64,000 bases of DNA from Actinomycetes bacterium (GTDB taxonomy: Bacteria > Actinomycetota > Actinomycetes > Propionibacteriales > Nocardioidaceae), in contig JAEZEJ010000125.1 of NCBI GenBank assembly GCA_023417775.1, positions 1 to 64,000 on the forward strand. The letters are read 5' to 3'. Under the pieces are notes generated by a model. It saw only the letters and a program-made list of their open reading frames with translations, did not search any database and was not told where the DNA came from. Positions 34,241 to 43,900 of this stretch are shown in pieces. Numbering within the stretch: the first letter of the stretch is position 1; each line of letters opens with the position of its first letter. The position numbers were made by a program, and so were the translations under genes.

Positions 34241-35620
34241 TCAGTGGGCGTGGAGAGGCTTGCCTGCCAGCATCAGCGCGGCCTCCCCGAGAGCCTCGTT
34301 CTGGGTCGGGTGCGCATGCAGGATCTGTGCCACCGCGTCCGGGGGAAGTCCGAGGTTCACGAGCAGGGAGGCCTCGCCGACCTGCTCGCCGAGGCGCGCA
34401 CCGATCATATGGACGCCGACGATGGGACCGTCCACGCGCCGGATCAGTTTGACCATTCCCGTAGTGCCGAGGATCTGACTCTTGCCGTTGCCGCCGAGGT
34501 TGTACTCGACGACCTCGACGCAGTCCTGCCCGAACTGCTCTCGGGCCTGCGGCTCGGTCAACCCGACGCTGGCGATCTCGGGGTCGCAGTAGGTGACGCG
34601 CGGAATGCCGGAGTCGATCACGGGTTCTGGAGAGAGCCCGGCGATCTCCTCGGCGACGAAGATCCCGTGGGCGAAGCCGCGGTGGGCGAGCTGGAGGCCG
34701 GGCACCAGGTCGCCGACCGCGTAGACGCCGCGTGCGCCGGTGCGGAGACGCTCATCGGTCGGCACCCCGCCCCGGTCGACGGTGATGCCGGCCTCCTCGA
34801 GACCGAGGCCATCGCCATTGGGCGCCCGTCCCACAGCGACCAGCACCACGTCCGCCTCGATCGTCTCACCGTTCTCGAGGGAAACGGTGGCGCTGTCCCG
34901 GTTCTGCGTCGCAGCGGCGACCTTGACGCCGGTCTTGACGACGATCTTGCGCTTGCGGAAGGCCCGGCTGAGTTGCTTGCTCAAGCTCGGGTCCTCCAGC
35001 GGGACGAGCGATGAGAGCGCCTCGACGATCGTCACCTCGGAGCCGAACGACCTCCAGAGTGAGGCGAACTCCACACCGATGACCGATCCGCCGATGATGA
35101 CGACGCGCTCAGGCACATAGCCGAGCTGGAGGGCGTCGCCGCTCGTGACGATTCGGCCGCCGATGTCGAGGTCGAGCGTCCTCGGCCGCGAACCGGTAGC
35201 GAGGATCAGATGGTCACCGATGTACCGCTCCCCGTCGACAGCGACGACCCCGCCGCCTTCGGGTCGCGTAGCCACCACATGGCCCGCACCCTCGACGACC
35301 GTGATGCCTGCACTGTGAATCAGTCCTTGCAATCCCTTATGCAGGCGGTCGACCACGCCGGTCTTCAACGCGTTCACCTGGTCGACGTCGATGCCTTCGA
35401 AGGTGGAGCGGATGCCTAGTCTCGAGCCATGGCGTGCGGCATCGGCGACCTCCGCAGCATGGAGCAGTGCCTTGGTGGGGATGCATCCATGGTGCAGACA
35501 GGTGCCCCCGAGTCTGTCCTTCTCGACGAGGGCGACGCTCTTACCCAGTTGTGCGGCGCGAAGGGCTGCCGCATACCCGCCGCTGCCGCCGCCGAGGATG
35601 ACGATATCGAACTCGTTCAC
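34241..35620 (-). CDS. lpdA: Dihydrolipoamide dehydrogenase (E3)
   Basis: A 459-residue flavoprotein disulphide reductase. FAD loop ILGGGSGGYAAALRAAQLG, redox pair in GGTCLHHGCIPTKAL (C-x4-C), NAD loop IIGGSVIGVEFAS, and the C-terminal HAHPTQNEALGEAAL with the catalytic His-Glu. GTG 35620 follows GGAGA. It reoxidises lipoyl groups of 2-oxoacid or acetoin dehydrogenase complexes. 43 bases behind E1 beta. Confidence 0.9.
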   Translation of the reverse strand: MNEFDIVILGGGSGGYAAALRAAQLGKSVALVEKDRLGGTCLHHGCIPTKALLHAAEVADAARHGSRLGIRSTFEGIDVDQVNALKTGVVDRLHKGLQGLIHSAGITVVEGAGHVVATRPEGGGVVAVDGERYIGDHLILATGSRPRTLDLDIGGRIVTSGDALQLGYVPERVVIIGGSVIGVEFASLWRSFGSEVTIVEALSSLVPLEDPSLSKQLSRAFRKRKIVVKTGVKVAAATQNRDSATVSLENGETIEADVVLVAVGRAPNGDGLGLEEAGITVDRGGVPTDERLRTGARGVYAVGDLVPGLQLAHRGFAHGIFVAEEIAGLSPEPVIDSGIPRVTYCDPEIASVGLTEPQAREQFGQDCVEVVEYNLGGNGKSQILGTTGMVKLIRRVDGPIVGVHMIGARLGEQVGEASLLVNLGLPPDAVAQILHAHPTQNEALGEAALMLAGKPLHAH

Positions 35621-35663
35621 ATGGTCTCCATGGTCAAGGGTGAGAGATGGGTCGGTCGCGCGT

Positions 35664-36695
35664 CTATCGACGAGCGAGCTTGCGAGCTTCGTCGACGATC
35701 TGCTCCGAGGTGGGGCGCATGAGCGCCTCGAGGCGAAGCGTCTGGGGAGCCGGGACGTCGGGGGCCGTGAGACGGACGACCGGCGCCTTCAACGAGCCGT
35801 ACAGCTCCTCGTAGATGCGGACGGCGATCTCCGAGGCGGGTCCCGCGGTGCGGTGGGCCTCGTTGACGATCAGCGCACGGCCGGTCTTGGACACCGACTC
35901 GAACACCGTCGGGTAGTCGAGCGGCATCAACGACCTGAGGTCGATGATCTCAACTGAGACGCCATCGGCCGCTAGGGCCTTGGCCGCCTTCTCGCTCTCC
36001 CCGCGGAGGTGCCCGTACGTGATGATCGTGACGTCGTCGCCGGGGGCGACCACCTCCGCAACTCCGATCGGAACCACGAAGTCGGGGCTGGTGGGCACGG
36101 CCCCCTTCGTGAAGTTCAGTGAGCGGACCTCGTGGAACAGCACCGGATTGTCGTCACGGATCGCGGCCTTCATCAGGCCTTTGGCATCGGCGGCGGTTCC
36201 GGGCACCACGACCTTGAGACCGGGCATGTGCATGCCCAGGACCTCGTAGCTGTTGGAGTGCTCCGGCCCCGCCGCATCCTGGTGCCCGCCGGGGAGCCGG
36301 ATGACGGCCGGCAGCTGGAACTTGCCACCGTGCATGTACCGCCATTTGCCGAGCTTGTGATACAGCTCGTCGCCGGCGATGAGCGTGAAGCCGGCGAAGC
36401 CCATCTGGATGACGGGGCGCATGCCGACCATGGCGGCGCCAGCAGCGGAACCGGCCATGAAGGTTTCGGTGATACCGCTGTCGCGCACCCGCTTGGATCC
36501 GTACTTCTCGATCGGGGTGGGACCACCCTTCTTGCCGAAGAAGCCTCCGTTGCTGATGCCCTGACCCATGTGAAACACCGAGGGGTCGCGGTCCATCTCC
36601 TCGGAGATCGCGGACTCGATGGCCTCGATATAGCGAAGGCGGACGGTTTCACCCGTGTTCGCGGGAGTCGTGCCCTCCAAGGCGGTGCTGCTCAT
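35664..36695 (-). CDS. TPP-dependent dehydrogenase E1 beta subunit (AcoB-like)
   Basis: A 343-residue transketolase-like pyrimidine-domain protein with the C-terminal domain. GHQDAAGPEHSNSYEVLGMHMPGLKVV and ITYGHLRGESEKAA are typical of E1 beta of the pyruvate/branched-chain/acetoin group. Start overlaps E1 alpha by four bases. Forms an alpha2beta2 E1 that decarboxylates a 2-oxoacid or cleaves acetoin. Confidence 0.88.
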   Translation of the reverse strand: MSSTALEGTTPANTGETVRLRYIEAIESAISEEMDRDPSVFHMGQGISNGGFFGKKGGPTPIEKYGSKRVRDSGITETFMAGSAAGAAMVGMRPVIQMGFAGFTLIAGDELYHKLGKWRYMHGGKFQLPAVIRLPGGHQDAAGPEHSNSYEVLGMHMPGLKVVVPGTAADAKGLMKAAIRDDNPVLFHEVRSLNFTKGAVPTSPDFVVPIGVAEVVAPGDDVTIITYGHLRGESEKAAKALAADGVSVEIIDLRSLMPLDYPTVFESVSKTGRALIVNEAHRTAGPASEIAVRIYEELYGSLKAPVVRLTAPDVPAPQTLRLEALMRPTSEQIVDEARKLARR

Positions 36696-37615
36696 GCGTA
36701 GACGTCCTTCCAGATGATGTCGGGATCGGCGACCGGCGCTTCGAGGGCGTCGGCATAGGCTTGACGAACGTCGGAGACGGCCTGCTCGATGACGGCCTCC
36801 GGGTTGTCGACCTTGGCAGCAAGGATGTCGACCGGATCGCGGTACGCGGCCTCGTCGGCGCGGTCCAAAGAGCCTTCGTAATGTCCGCGGGCGCGGATGA
36901 CGTGTGCCTCGACGATCGTCGGGCCATCACCGTTGCGGGCGCGCTCGACCGCCTCGGTCATCGCCTCGTAGACGGCCACGGCGTCCTGCCCATCGCATTC
37001 GATGCCTGGCACGCCGTACGCCAAGCCTCGCTCGGCAATGGTCTCAGTGGGGCTCCACGCCTCGAAAGGCGTGCTGACCTGCCATCGATTGTTCTCGCAG
37101 AAGAAGACTACGGGCAGCTTCCAGGTCGCGGCCTGGATGAGGGTCTCGTGAAAGGTGCCGCGGGCACTGGTGGCGTCGCCGAATGCGGCCACCGCCACCT
37201 GATCGGTGCCACGGATATCGATCGCGAGTCCGGCACCGCCGGCAATCACGAAGGCGCTGCCGAGGGTGCCGCCCTCGCCGAGAAGTCCGATCTCGAGATC
37301 GGCCCATTTCGGCGAGCCTGCGCCCTTGCCTCCGGTCGACCCGGTCGTGCGGCCGAAGATATCGCCGATGACGGGCTCGAGAGGCATGCCCTTACCAAGC
37401 GCCCAGGCCGAACCGCGGAAGTGGTAGGCGAGGTAGTCGTCGACGCGCAGCGCGGCTGTCGCTCCGATGGGGGCAGCTTCGTGCCCCTCCCCCGGGTGCC
37501 AGTAGCCGTCGAAGCGGTTGTTCGTCGAGTACTCGGTGACGACACGATCGATCTCACGCGCCTGGGCCATGCGGGACAGCATCGTCGTCAGCCGCTGCTG
37601 GTCGAGTTTCGCCAT
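36692..37615 (-). CDS. TPP-dependent dehydrogenase E1 alpha subunit (AcoA-like)
   Basis: A 307-residue protein with the thiamine-diphosphate motif FGDATSARGTFHETL ... CENN. The length is nearer the AcoA (acetoin dehydrogenase) type than the longer branched-chain E1 alpha. ATG 37615 is preferred, with GGGAG seven bases upstream; GTG 37621 is possible. First gene of the operon; the spacer upstream has a large inverted repeat at 37689. Confidence 0.87.
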   Translation of the reverse strand: MAKLDQQRLTTMLSRMAQAREIDRVVTEYSTNNRFDGYWHPGEGHEAAPIGATAALRVDDYLAYHFRGSAWALGKGMPLEPVIGDIFGRTTGSTGGKGAGSPKWADLEIGLLGEGGTLGSAFVIAGGAGLAIDIRGTDQVAVAAFGDATSARGTFHETLIQAATWKLPVVFFCENNRWQVSTPFEAWSPTETIAERGLAYGVPGIECDGQDAVAVYEAMTEAVERARNGDGPTIVEAHVIRARGHYEGSLDRADEAAYRDPVDILAAKVDNPEAVIEQAVSDVRQAYADALEAPVADPDIIWKDVYA

Positions 37616-37688
37616 GTCCACGCTCCCTTCCGTCCTGGGGTGCGACCTGGCTCACACCACTGCCGTCGAACTCTAGGAACCGAAATAG

Positions 37689-37719
37689 GAATCAGTCAAG
37701 TGATTGGATTGACTGATTC
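37689..37719. promoter_or_regulatory. 11-bp perfect inverted repeat in divergent spacer
   Basis: GAATCAGTCAA, nine bases, TTGACTGATTC. It lies 74 bases before E1 alpha and 68 before the MFS gene. Size and symmetry fit a dimeric repressor operator acting on one or both promoters. No regulator gene adjoins it. Confidence 0.6.
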
Positions 37720-37787
37720 AACCAAGTGGCCCAAAATGATCCGAGTGCGGCGTATGTCACGTCCACGGATGCGACGAAGGGGCAGAG

Positions 37788-39287
37788 ATGAGCGGGCGTG
37801 CGCGTCGGGCCAGAACCATGGAGCACGTCCTCGCCGACGGCGTCTCGATGACGCGACGGGACTTCCGGCTGCTACTGATTGCGCTGGTCAGTGTCATGCT
37901 GCTGTCAGCCTTGGACCACACGATCGTGGTCACTGCTTTGCCGGTCATCACCGGCGAGCTCGGAGGAGAGCAGTATCTGACGCTGGTGGTGACGGCGTAC
38001 ATGCTGGCCAACTCACTGTCGGCATTGTGGTTCGGCCAGATCGCCGATGTCCTGGGTCCACGACGGGCCCTGGTGTCCGCGATCGTGATCTTCACACTCG
38101 GTTCGGCGCTATGCGGGGTGGCGCAGAACATGCCTCAACTCGTCGTGCTGCGGATCCTGCAGGGTATCGGCGCCGGGGGGCTGATGACCCTGTCGCAGTC
38201 CGTCATCGCCGGCGTGGTCCGGCCGCGCGAGCGCGGTCGCTACCAAGGCATCATCATGTCGGCATTCGCCGGGGCCAGCATCGCCGGGCCTCTCCTGGGC
38301 GGGTCGATCGCCGACCACCTCTCGTGGCGTGCGATCTTCCTGGTCAATCTGCCTGTCGGCGTCATCGCGGTCTTCATGGTCGGCGGAGTGCTGCGCCACG
38401 AGTTCCCACGACAGAAGCGACCCGACTCCAAGCTCAGCACGGTCCTGCTCAGCATCGCGGCGATCTCATTCCTCCTCGGAGTCTCGCAAGTGGGGATCGC
38501 CGGCGTCCCATGGTGGCTGGCGCCGACCTCGGTCGCTCTCGCGCTAGCGGTCATCGCGGGTTTCGTACTGGCTGAGCGTCGCGTCGCCTCGCCGCTGTTC
38601 GCCTCGAAGGCCTTGACATCACGGACCTTCGCGGTCGCGAACGCCGCCAACATCGGCACGCATGTAGCAATGATGGGCACGGTCGTGCTGCTTCCGGTCT
38701 ACCTGCACGATGTACGCGGCTATGGCGCGGCCGAGACGGGGCTGAATCTCCTCCCGCAGGTGTTGGGTTGGCTGGGCGCGACGCTCCTGGCCGGCTACCT
38801 GATCAGTTGGACCGGTCGTGTACGCATGGTGTGCCTGACGGGAACGGCACTCATGAGCGTGGGCCTCGCACTGATCGGCCTCAGCACCGCGACGTCGCCG
38901 ATGCTGACCTTCTACGCCGTGATCACCGTCTTCGGCGTCGGACAGGGCCTCGCACTGCAGTCATTGGTCGTCGCCGCCCAGTCACAGGTCCCACTCGACG
39001 AAATGGGCAAGGTGACGGGATTCTCCTCCTTCACGCGCTCGACCGGTTCGGTGATCGGCGTCGCGCTTTCCGGTGTACTGCTGAACACGCTGACAGCACA
39101 AGGATTCGCCCTCGAGAGGGCCTTTCAGCTGACCATCCTCGCCGCCGTGCCGGTCGCCCTGACATCGGTGATCGCCTGCAGCCTCATGCCCGCCGTGCAT
39201 CTGCCACGGCGGCAGGACGATACTCAGGGAGCCACGGATCCCCAGCTGGCCGAGGGGCCGGTCTCAGCCCGCCAGTCGGCGCAGTGA
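37788..39287 (+). CDS. MFS transporter, DHA2/EmrB-QacA type
   Basis: A 499-residue membrane protein with about fourteen helices. Motif LDHTIVVTALPVITGELGG is the motif D1-like start; GQIADVLGPRRALV is motif A. AAGGGG precedes the ATG by five bases. Proton-driven export of toxic or metabolic compounds is the family role; in this context it might expel an intermediate. Monocistronic, divergent from the E1 operon. Confidence 0.88.
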   Translation: MSGRARRARTMEHVLADGVSMTRRDFRLLLIALVSVMLLSALDHTIVVTALPVITGELGGEQYLTLVVTAYMLANSLSALWFGQIADVLGPRRALVSAIVIFTLGSALCGVAQNMPQLVVLRILQGIGAGGLMTLSQSVIAGVVRPRERGRYQGIIMSAFAGASIAGPLLGGSIADHLSWRAIFLVNLPVGVIAVFMVGGVLRHEFPRQKRPDSKLSTVLLSIAAISFLLGVSQVGIAGVPWWLAPTSVALALAVIAGFVLAERRVASPLFASKALTSRTFAVANAANIGTHVAMMGTVVLLPVYLHDVRGYGAAETGLNLLPQVLGWLGATLLAGYLISWTGRVRMVCLTGTALMSVGLALIGLSTATSPMLTFYAVITVFGVGQGLALQSLVVAAQSQVPLDEMGKVTGFSSFTRSTGSVIGVALSGVLLNTLTAQGFALERAFQLTILAAVPVALTSVIACSLMPAVHLPRRQDDTQGATDPQLAEGPVSARQSAQ

Positions 39288-39329
39288 ACCGTCCAGCCCC
39301 GAGGCGGGGAGCAATCCCTACGATCCTCG

Positions 39330-39622
39330 CGCAGGAGCCTGGGATCGTTGTCGACCCGGACGACCGCCACGAGGGTGTCCACGCCGTCATCGCCTAGGAC
39401 GAGGCGCGGGTCCCAGAACAGACCTCCTCAGCCCGCGCAACGAACCGTCTGGCCTTCGGGGACCCGCCCTGAGCGAGCACAGGATGGCCCAGCACCGGAT
39501 CGCCGAGGCACGCATCGGCGTCGACGCGACGTGCCTCGTCGTCCTCGATACCGCCGAGCGGATGGCTCACTTCGAGGGCGCCGGTCGGCATGGCGGCATC
39601 GCCCTAGCCAGGCATACCTAGC
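39330..39622 (+). pseudogene. Decayed acyl-CoA dehydrogenase fragment
   Basis: Translated pieces align by eye with the C-terminal half of ACADs: VDPDDRHEGVH, then after an in-frame stop RLAFGDP, a frameshift, and LSEHRMAQHRIAEARIGVDA followed by VVLDTAERMA. The dehydrogenase at 8118 has the matching order (WGRPLSEQ ... IARSRIEIEQSRLLTLKAAWTMD). At least one stop and one shift break it and no start is left. It fills the spacer between the MFS gene and the thiolase. Confidence 0.6.
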
Positions 39623-39684
39623 ATCTAGCGCCGCGGCATGATTCGGCCGGCTCCTGGGATCGCGCCTGATTTGGCGCAGTGTCA

Positions 39685-40869
39685 TCAGTCCAGTCGCCGG
39701 AAGAGCGCCGCGAGCGCCTGGCCGCCGCCGATACACATCGTGACGATGCCGAACTCGCCGCCGGTTCGACGCAAGTGCTTGACCACCCGCAGCGACAGGA
39801 TCGCACCCGTCGCCCCGACGGGGTGGCCGAGCGCGATCGCCCCGCCGTAGGGATTCGTCCTCTCCGGATCGAGTCCCACATCGCGCGACACGGCCACGGC
39901 TTGGGACGCGAATGCCTCGTTCAGTTCGACGATGTCGATGTCGGAGACTGTGAGTCCGGATTTCTCGAACAGCGAACGCAGAGCGAATGTCGGTGCATAG
40001 CCCATCAGTCCGGGCTCCATCGCGGCCGTGGTGACATGCTCCAGTGCCACCAGACCTGTCATGCCTCGACTACGGGCAACCGATTCCTTGGCCAACACGA
40101 CCGCGGCCCCACCGTCGTTGATGCCCGAGGCGTTCCCTGCGGTGACCGTGCCGTCCTTCGTGAATGCCGCTCGCAGCCCAGCCAGTGCATCGATCGTCGT
40201 CTCCGGCTTCGGATGCTCGTCGGTCTCGACGAGCACTGCTCGACGCCTGACGTTCACCTCCACGGGCACGATCTCCTCGCGGAACGCCTCTTTCGCCACC
40301 TCAGTCGCCGCTCGACGCTGCGACTGAAGCGCGAATTCATCTTGCTCCGCGCGCGAGACGCCGTATTTCTCCGCGACTGCCTCAGCTGTGACACCCATGT
40401 GGACACCACCAAACGGATCAGTGAGCATCGCCACCGTGCCGTCAACGAGCGACCGGTCCCCCAATCGGTAGCCCGACCGAGCATCGAAGTCATAGAACGG
40501 CATGCGGCTCATCGCCTCATTGCCGCCGCCGATGGCGAAATCCATATCGTTCCAGCTCATCTCCTGCGCTGCCGACCAGATCGCCTGCAGACCTGAACCA
40601 CACAGTCGGTTCACGGTGAACGCCGGCACTGACGTGGGCAGACCAGCCTCAATCGCTACTCTGCGCGCGTTATAGGCGTCCGCACCGACCTGACCGATGC
40701 AGCCCATCACCACCTCGCCGGCGTCATCGACGGTGATGCCCGAACGTCTGATCGCCTCCGCCACCGCGGCCGCGCCCAATGCGTGCGCAGGCACGTCCTT
40801 GAACTGACCGCCGAAGCTTCCGACCGGCGTCCGCGCGCCGTCCACCACGACGATTCTGTCTTGCGTCAT
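39685..40869 (-). CDS. Thiolase (acetyl-CoA C-acetyltransferase)
   Basis: A 394-residue thiolase closest in pattern to biosynthetic/degradative acetoacetyl-CoA thiolases: NRLCGSGLQAIWSA (nucleophile), GGAIALGHPVGATGAIL (His) and TMCIGGGQALAALF (second Cys). It starts 44 bases behind the IcmF stop, so the two are probably one operon. Acting with a C4 mutase, cleavage of acetoacetyl-CoA is a reasonable role. Confidence 0.9.
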   Translation of the reverse strand: MTQDRIVVVDGARTPVGSFGGQFKDVPAHALGAAAVAEAIRRSGITVDDAGEVVMGCIGQVGADAYNARRVAIEAGLPTSVPAFTVNRLCGSGLQAIWSAAQEMSWNDMDFAIGGGNEAMSRMPFYDFDARSGYRLGDRSLVDGTVAMLTDPFGGVHMGVTAEAVAEKYGVSRAEQDEFALQSQRRAATEVAKEAFREEIVPVEVNVRRRAVLVETDEHPKPETTIDALAGLRAAFTKDGTVTAGNASGINDGGAAVVLAKESVARSRGMTGLVALEHVTTAAMEPGLMGYAPTFALRSLFEKSGLTVSDIDIVELNEAFASQAVAVSRDVGLDPERTNPYGGAIALGHPVGATGAILSLRVVKHLRRTGGEFGIVTMCIGGGQALAALFRRLD

Positions 40870-40913
40870 CTGCTATGTCCCTATCCGTAGAGATTCTTGT
40901 GTTGCCGGCGAGG

Positions 40914-43900
40914 TCAGGCGTTGCGGCGGTATTGGCCGCCGACCTCGAAGAAGGCGTCGGTGATTTGTTGGAGGGAGCATACGCGGGCGGCGTCCATCAA
41001 CACGGCGAACACGTTCTCCCCGTTGGTTGCTGCTTCTTTGAGTCGTGCCAGCGCCGACTCGGCATCGGTGCGGTGGCTCGCGTGGAAGGTATGGAGTCGG
41101 TCGAGTTGGGACTGTTTCTCTTGTTCGGTGGCGCGGGCGAGTTCGACGGTGGGCGGCTCCTGGTCCGTGACCTGCGGGCGGAAGGTGTTCACGCCGATGA
41201 TGGGCAGGGTGCCGTCGTGTTTGCGCTGTTCGTAGAGCATTGATTCGTCTTGGATGCGACCGCGTTGGTAGCCGGTCTCCATGGCGCCGAGTACGCCGCC
41301 GCGTTCGTTGATCGCGTCGAACTCAGCGAGCACCGCCGCCTCGACCAGATCGGTCAGTTCGTCGATGATGAACGAGCCCTGGAGTGGGTTCTCGTTCATC
41401 GCCAGCCCCCACTCGCGGCCGATGATGAGCTGGATCGCCAGCGCCCGGCGGACCGACTCGGCGCTGGGGGTGGTGACGGCTTCGTCGTAGGCGTTGGTGT
41501 GCAGGCTGTTGGCGTTGTCGTAGATCGCGATGAGCGCCTGCAGGGTGGTGCGGATGTCGTTGAAGTGCATCTCCTGGGCGTGCAGGGAGCGACCCGAGGT
41601 TTGCACGTGGTACTTGAGCTTCTGGCTGCGTTCGTTCGCGCCGTATTTGTCGCGCATCGTCACGGCCCAGATGCGTCGGGCGACACGACCGAGCACCGAG
41701 TATTCGGGGTCCATGCCGTTGCTGAAGAAGAAGGACAGGTTCGGGGCGAAGTCGTCGATGTCCATGCCGCGGGCGAGGTAGGACTCGACATAGGTGAAGC
41801 CGTTGGCGAGGGTGAACGCGAGTTGGCTGATGGGGTTCGCTCCGGCCTCGGCGATGTGGTAGCCCGAGATCGACACCGAGTAGAAGTTCCGCACTCCCTC
41901 GTCGATGAAGTACTGCTGGATGTCGCCCATCATCTTGAGGCTGAACTCGGTGGAGAACAGGCAGGTGTTCTGGCCCTGGTCCTCCTTGAGGATGTCGGCC
42001 TGGACGGTGCCGCGGACGCTCTGCAGCGCGCCGCGGCGCAGCTCCTCGCGTTCGGCGGCATCGGGCTCGCGCTCCTCGCGCTCGCGGAAGGCCTCGACCT
42101 GCTGGTCGATGACGGTATTGAGGAAGAACGCGAGGACGGTGGGAGCGGGACCGTTGATCGTCATCGAGACACTCGTGGTCGGCGCGGTCAGGTCGAAGCC
42201 GTCGTAGAGCACCCTCATGTCATCGAGCGTGGCGATCGAGACACCAGAGGTGCCGACCTTGCCGTAGATGTCCGGGCGCAGATCGGGGTCGCGGCCGTAC
42301 AGGGTGACCGAGTCGAAGGCCGTCGACAGGCGGGTGGCGGGCTGGCCCTCGCTGAGCAGCTTGAAGCGCCGGTTGGTGCGGAACGGGTCGCCCTCACCGG
42401 CGAACATCCGCGCCGGGTCCTCGTTGTCGCGTTTGAACTTGAACACCCCGGCGGTGAACGGGAAGAAGCCCGGCAGGTTCTCGCGGCGCCAGAACCGCAC
42501 CAGCTCGCCGTGATCGGTGAACCGGGGAAGCGCAACGCGCGGGATCTTCGACCCGGACAGCGACTCGCGGGTGAGACGGGTATGGATCTCCTGGTCCCGC
42601 ACCACCACGACCTGCTCGTCCCCGGAGTAGGACTCCACGATCGCGGGCCACGCCGCGATCTGGTCACGGACCTGCACGGGCAGCTCGGCCTCGGCGCGGT
42701 CGGCGGCCTCGAGCACCGTGGTCTCCTCCAGCTCGCCCGCGACCTCGCGGAACCGCTGGGCGCGGGCGGCCTGCCGGGAGAGCTCGATGGTCCGGGCGTG
42801 GTAGCCGCGCACGGTCTCGGCGATCTCAGCCAGATACCGCACCCGGTCCGGGGGCATGACATGGTCCTCGTCGCTGGAATGACGCACCGAGACGTGCGGC
42901 AGCACCCCGGGCTCGATGCCGACGAGATCGCGCACGGTCTGGTAGAGCGCGGTCACACCATCATCATTGAAGGTCGCGGCCGAGGTGCCGAAGACCGGCA
43001 TCTCGTCGGGCCTGGATCCGAAGGCCTCACGGTTGCGCACCAACTGACGGCCCACATCACGTAACGCGTCCTTGGCCCCCCGCCGCTCGAACTTGTTGAT
43101 CGCGACCACATCGGCGAAGTCGAGCATGTCGATCTTCTCCAGCTGCGAAGCAGCACCGAACTCCGGCGTCATCACATACAGCGCATGGTCCACGAAAGGC
43201 AGGATCCCGGCATCACCCTGCCCGATCCCCGGGGTCTCAACGATGACCAGATCGTTCCCCGCGGCCTTCAACACCGCGATCGCATCAGCCAGGCCCTCCG
43301 GCGTCTCATGGGCGCCGCGGGTGGCGAGCGAGCGGAAGTAGACGCGGTCGCCGTCTAGGGAGTTCATCCGGATCCGGTCGCCGAGCAGCGCGCCGCCGCC
43401 CTTGCGTCGGGTGGGGTCGACCGCGATAACACCGATCCGCAACTTGTCCTGCTGGTCGACGCGGAAGCGCCGCACCAGCTCGTCGGTGAGCGAGCTCTTG
43501 CCCGACCCGCCAGTGCCGGTGATGCCGAGCACGGGGGCGCCCGAGGCGGCAGCGGCGGCGCGGAGTCGAGCGCCGAGGTCGCCCTCGAGGCGACCGGCCT
43601 CGGCGCCTGAGACGGCACGGGCGACGGCGGAGCGCTCACCGGCCATGACCGCCGCGGGGTCGGGTCGTCCTCGCTCCCACAGGTCCACATCGCATTCGGC
43701 GATCAACTCATTGATCATGCCGGCGAGTCCGAGTCGCTGGCCGTCCTCGGGCGAGAAGATATGCACGCCGGCGTTTCGTAGGCGGGCGATCTCCTCGGGC
43801 ACGATCACGCCCCCGCCACCGCCGTAGACCCTGACATCGCCGGCGCCGCGCTCGGCCAGCGATTCGACGAGGTACTCGAAGAACTCCACGTGCCCGCCCT

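Noticed and set aside
33818..35014. 398-codon plus-strand open frame opposite lpdA
   Set aside because: Shadow of the E3 gene and of the small unknown gene; no ribosome site or motif.
36761..38575. 604-codon plus-strand open frame across E1 alpha and the MFS gene
   Set aside because: Runs antisense to one known gene and out of frame through another; no family features.
41250..43064. 604-codon plus-strand open frame opposite icmF
   Set aside because: Lies wholly antisense to a clear mutase gene; residue pattern is that of a codon-bias shadow with no motifs.
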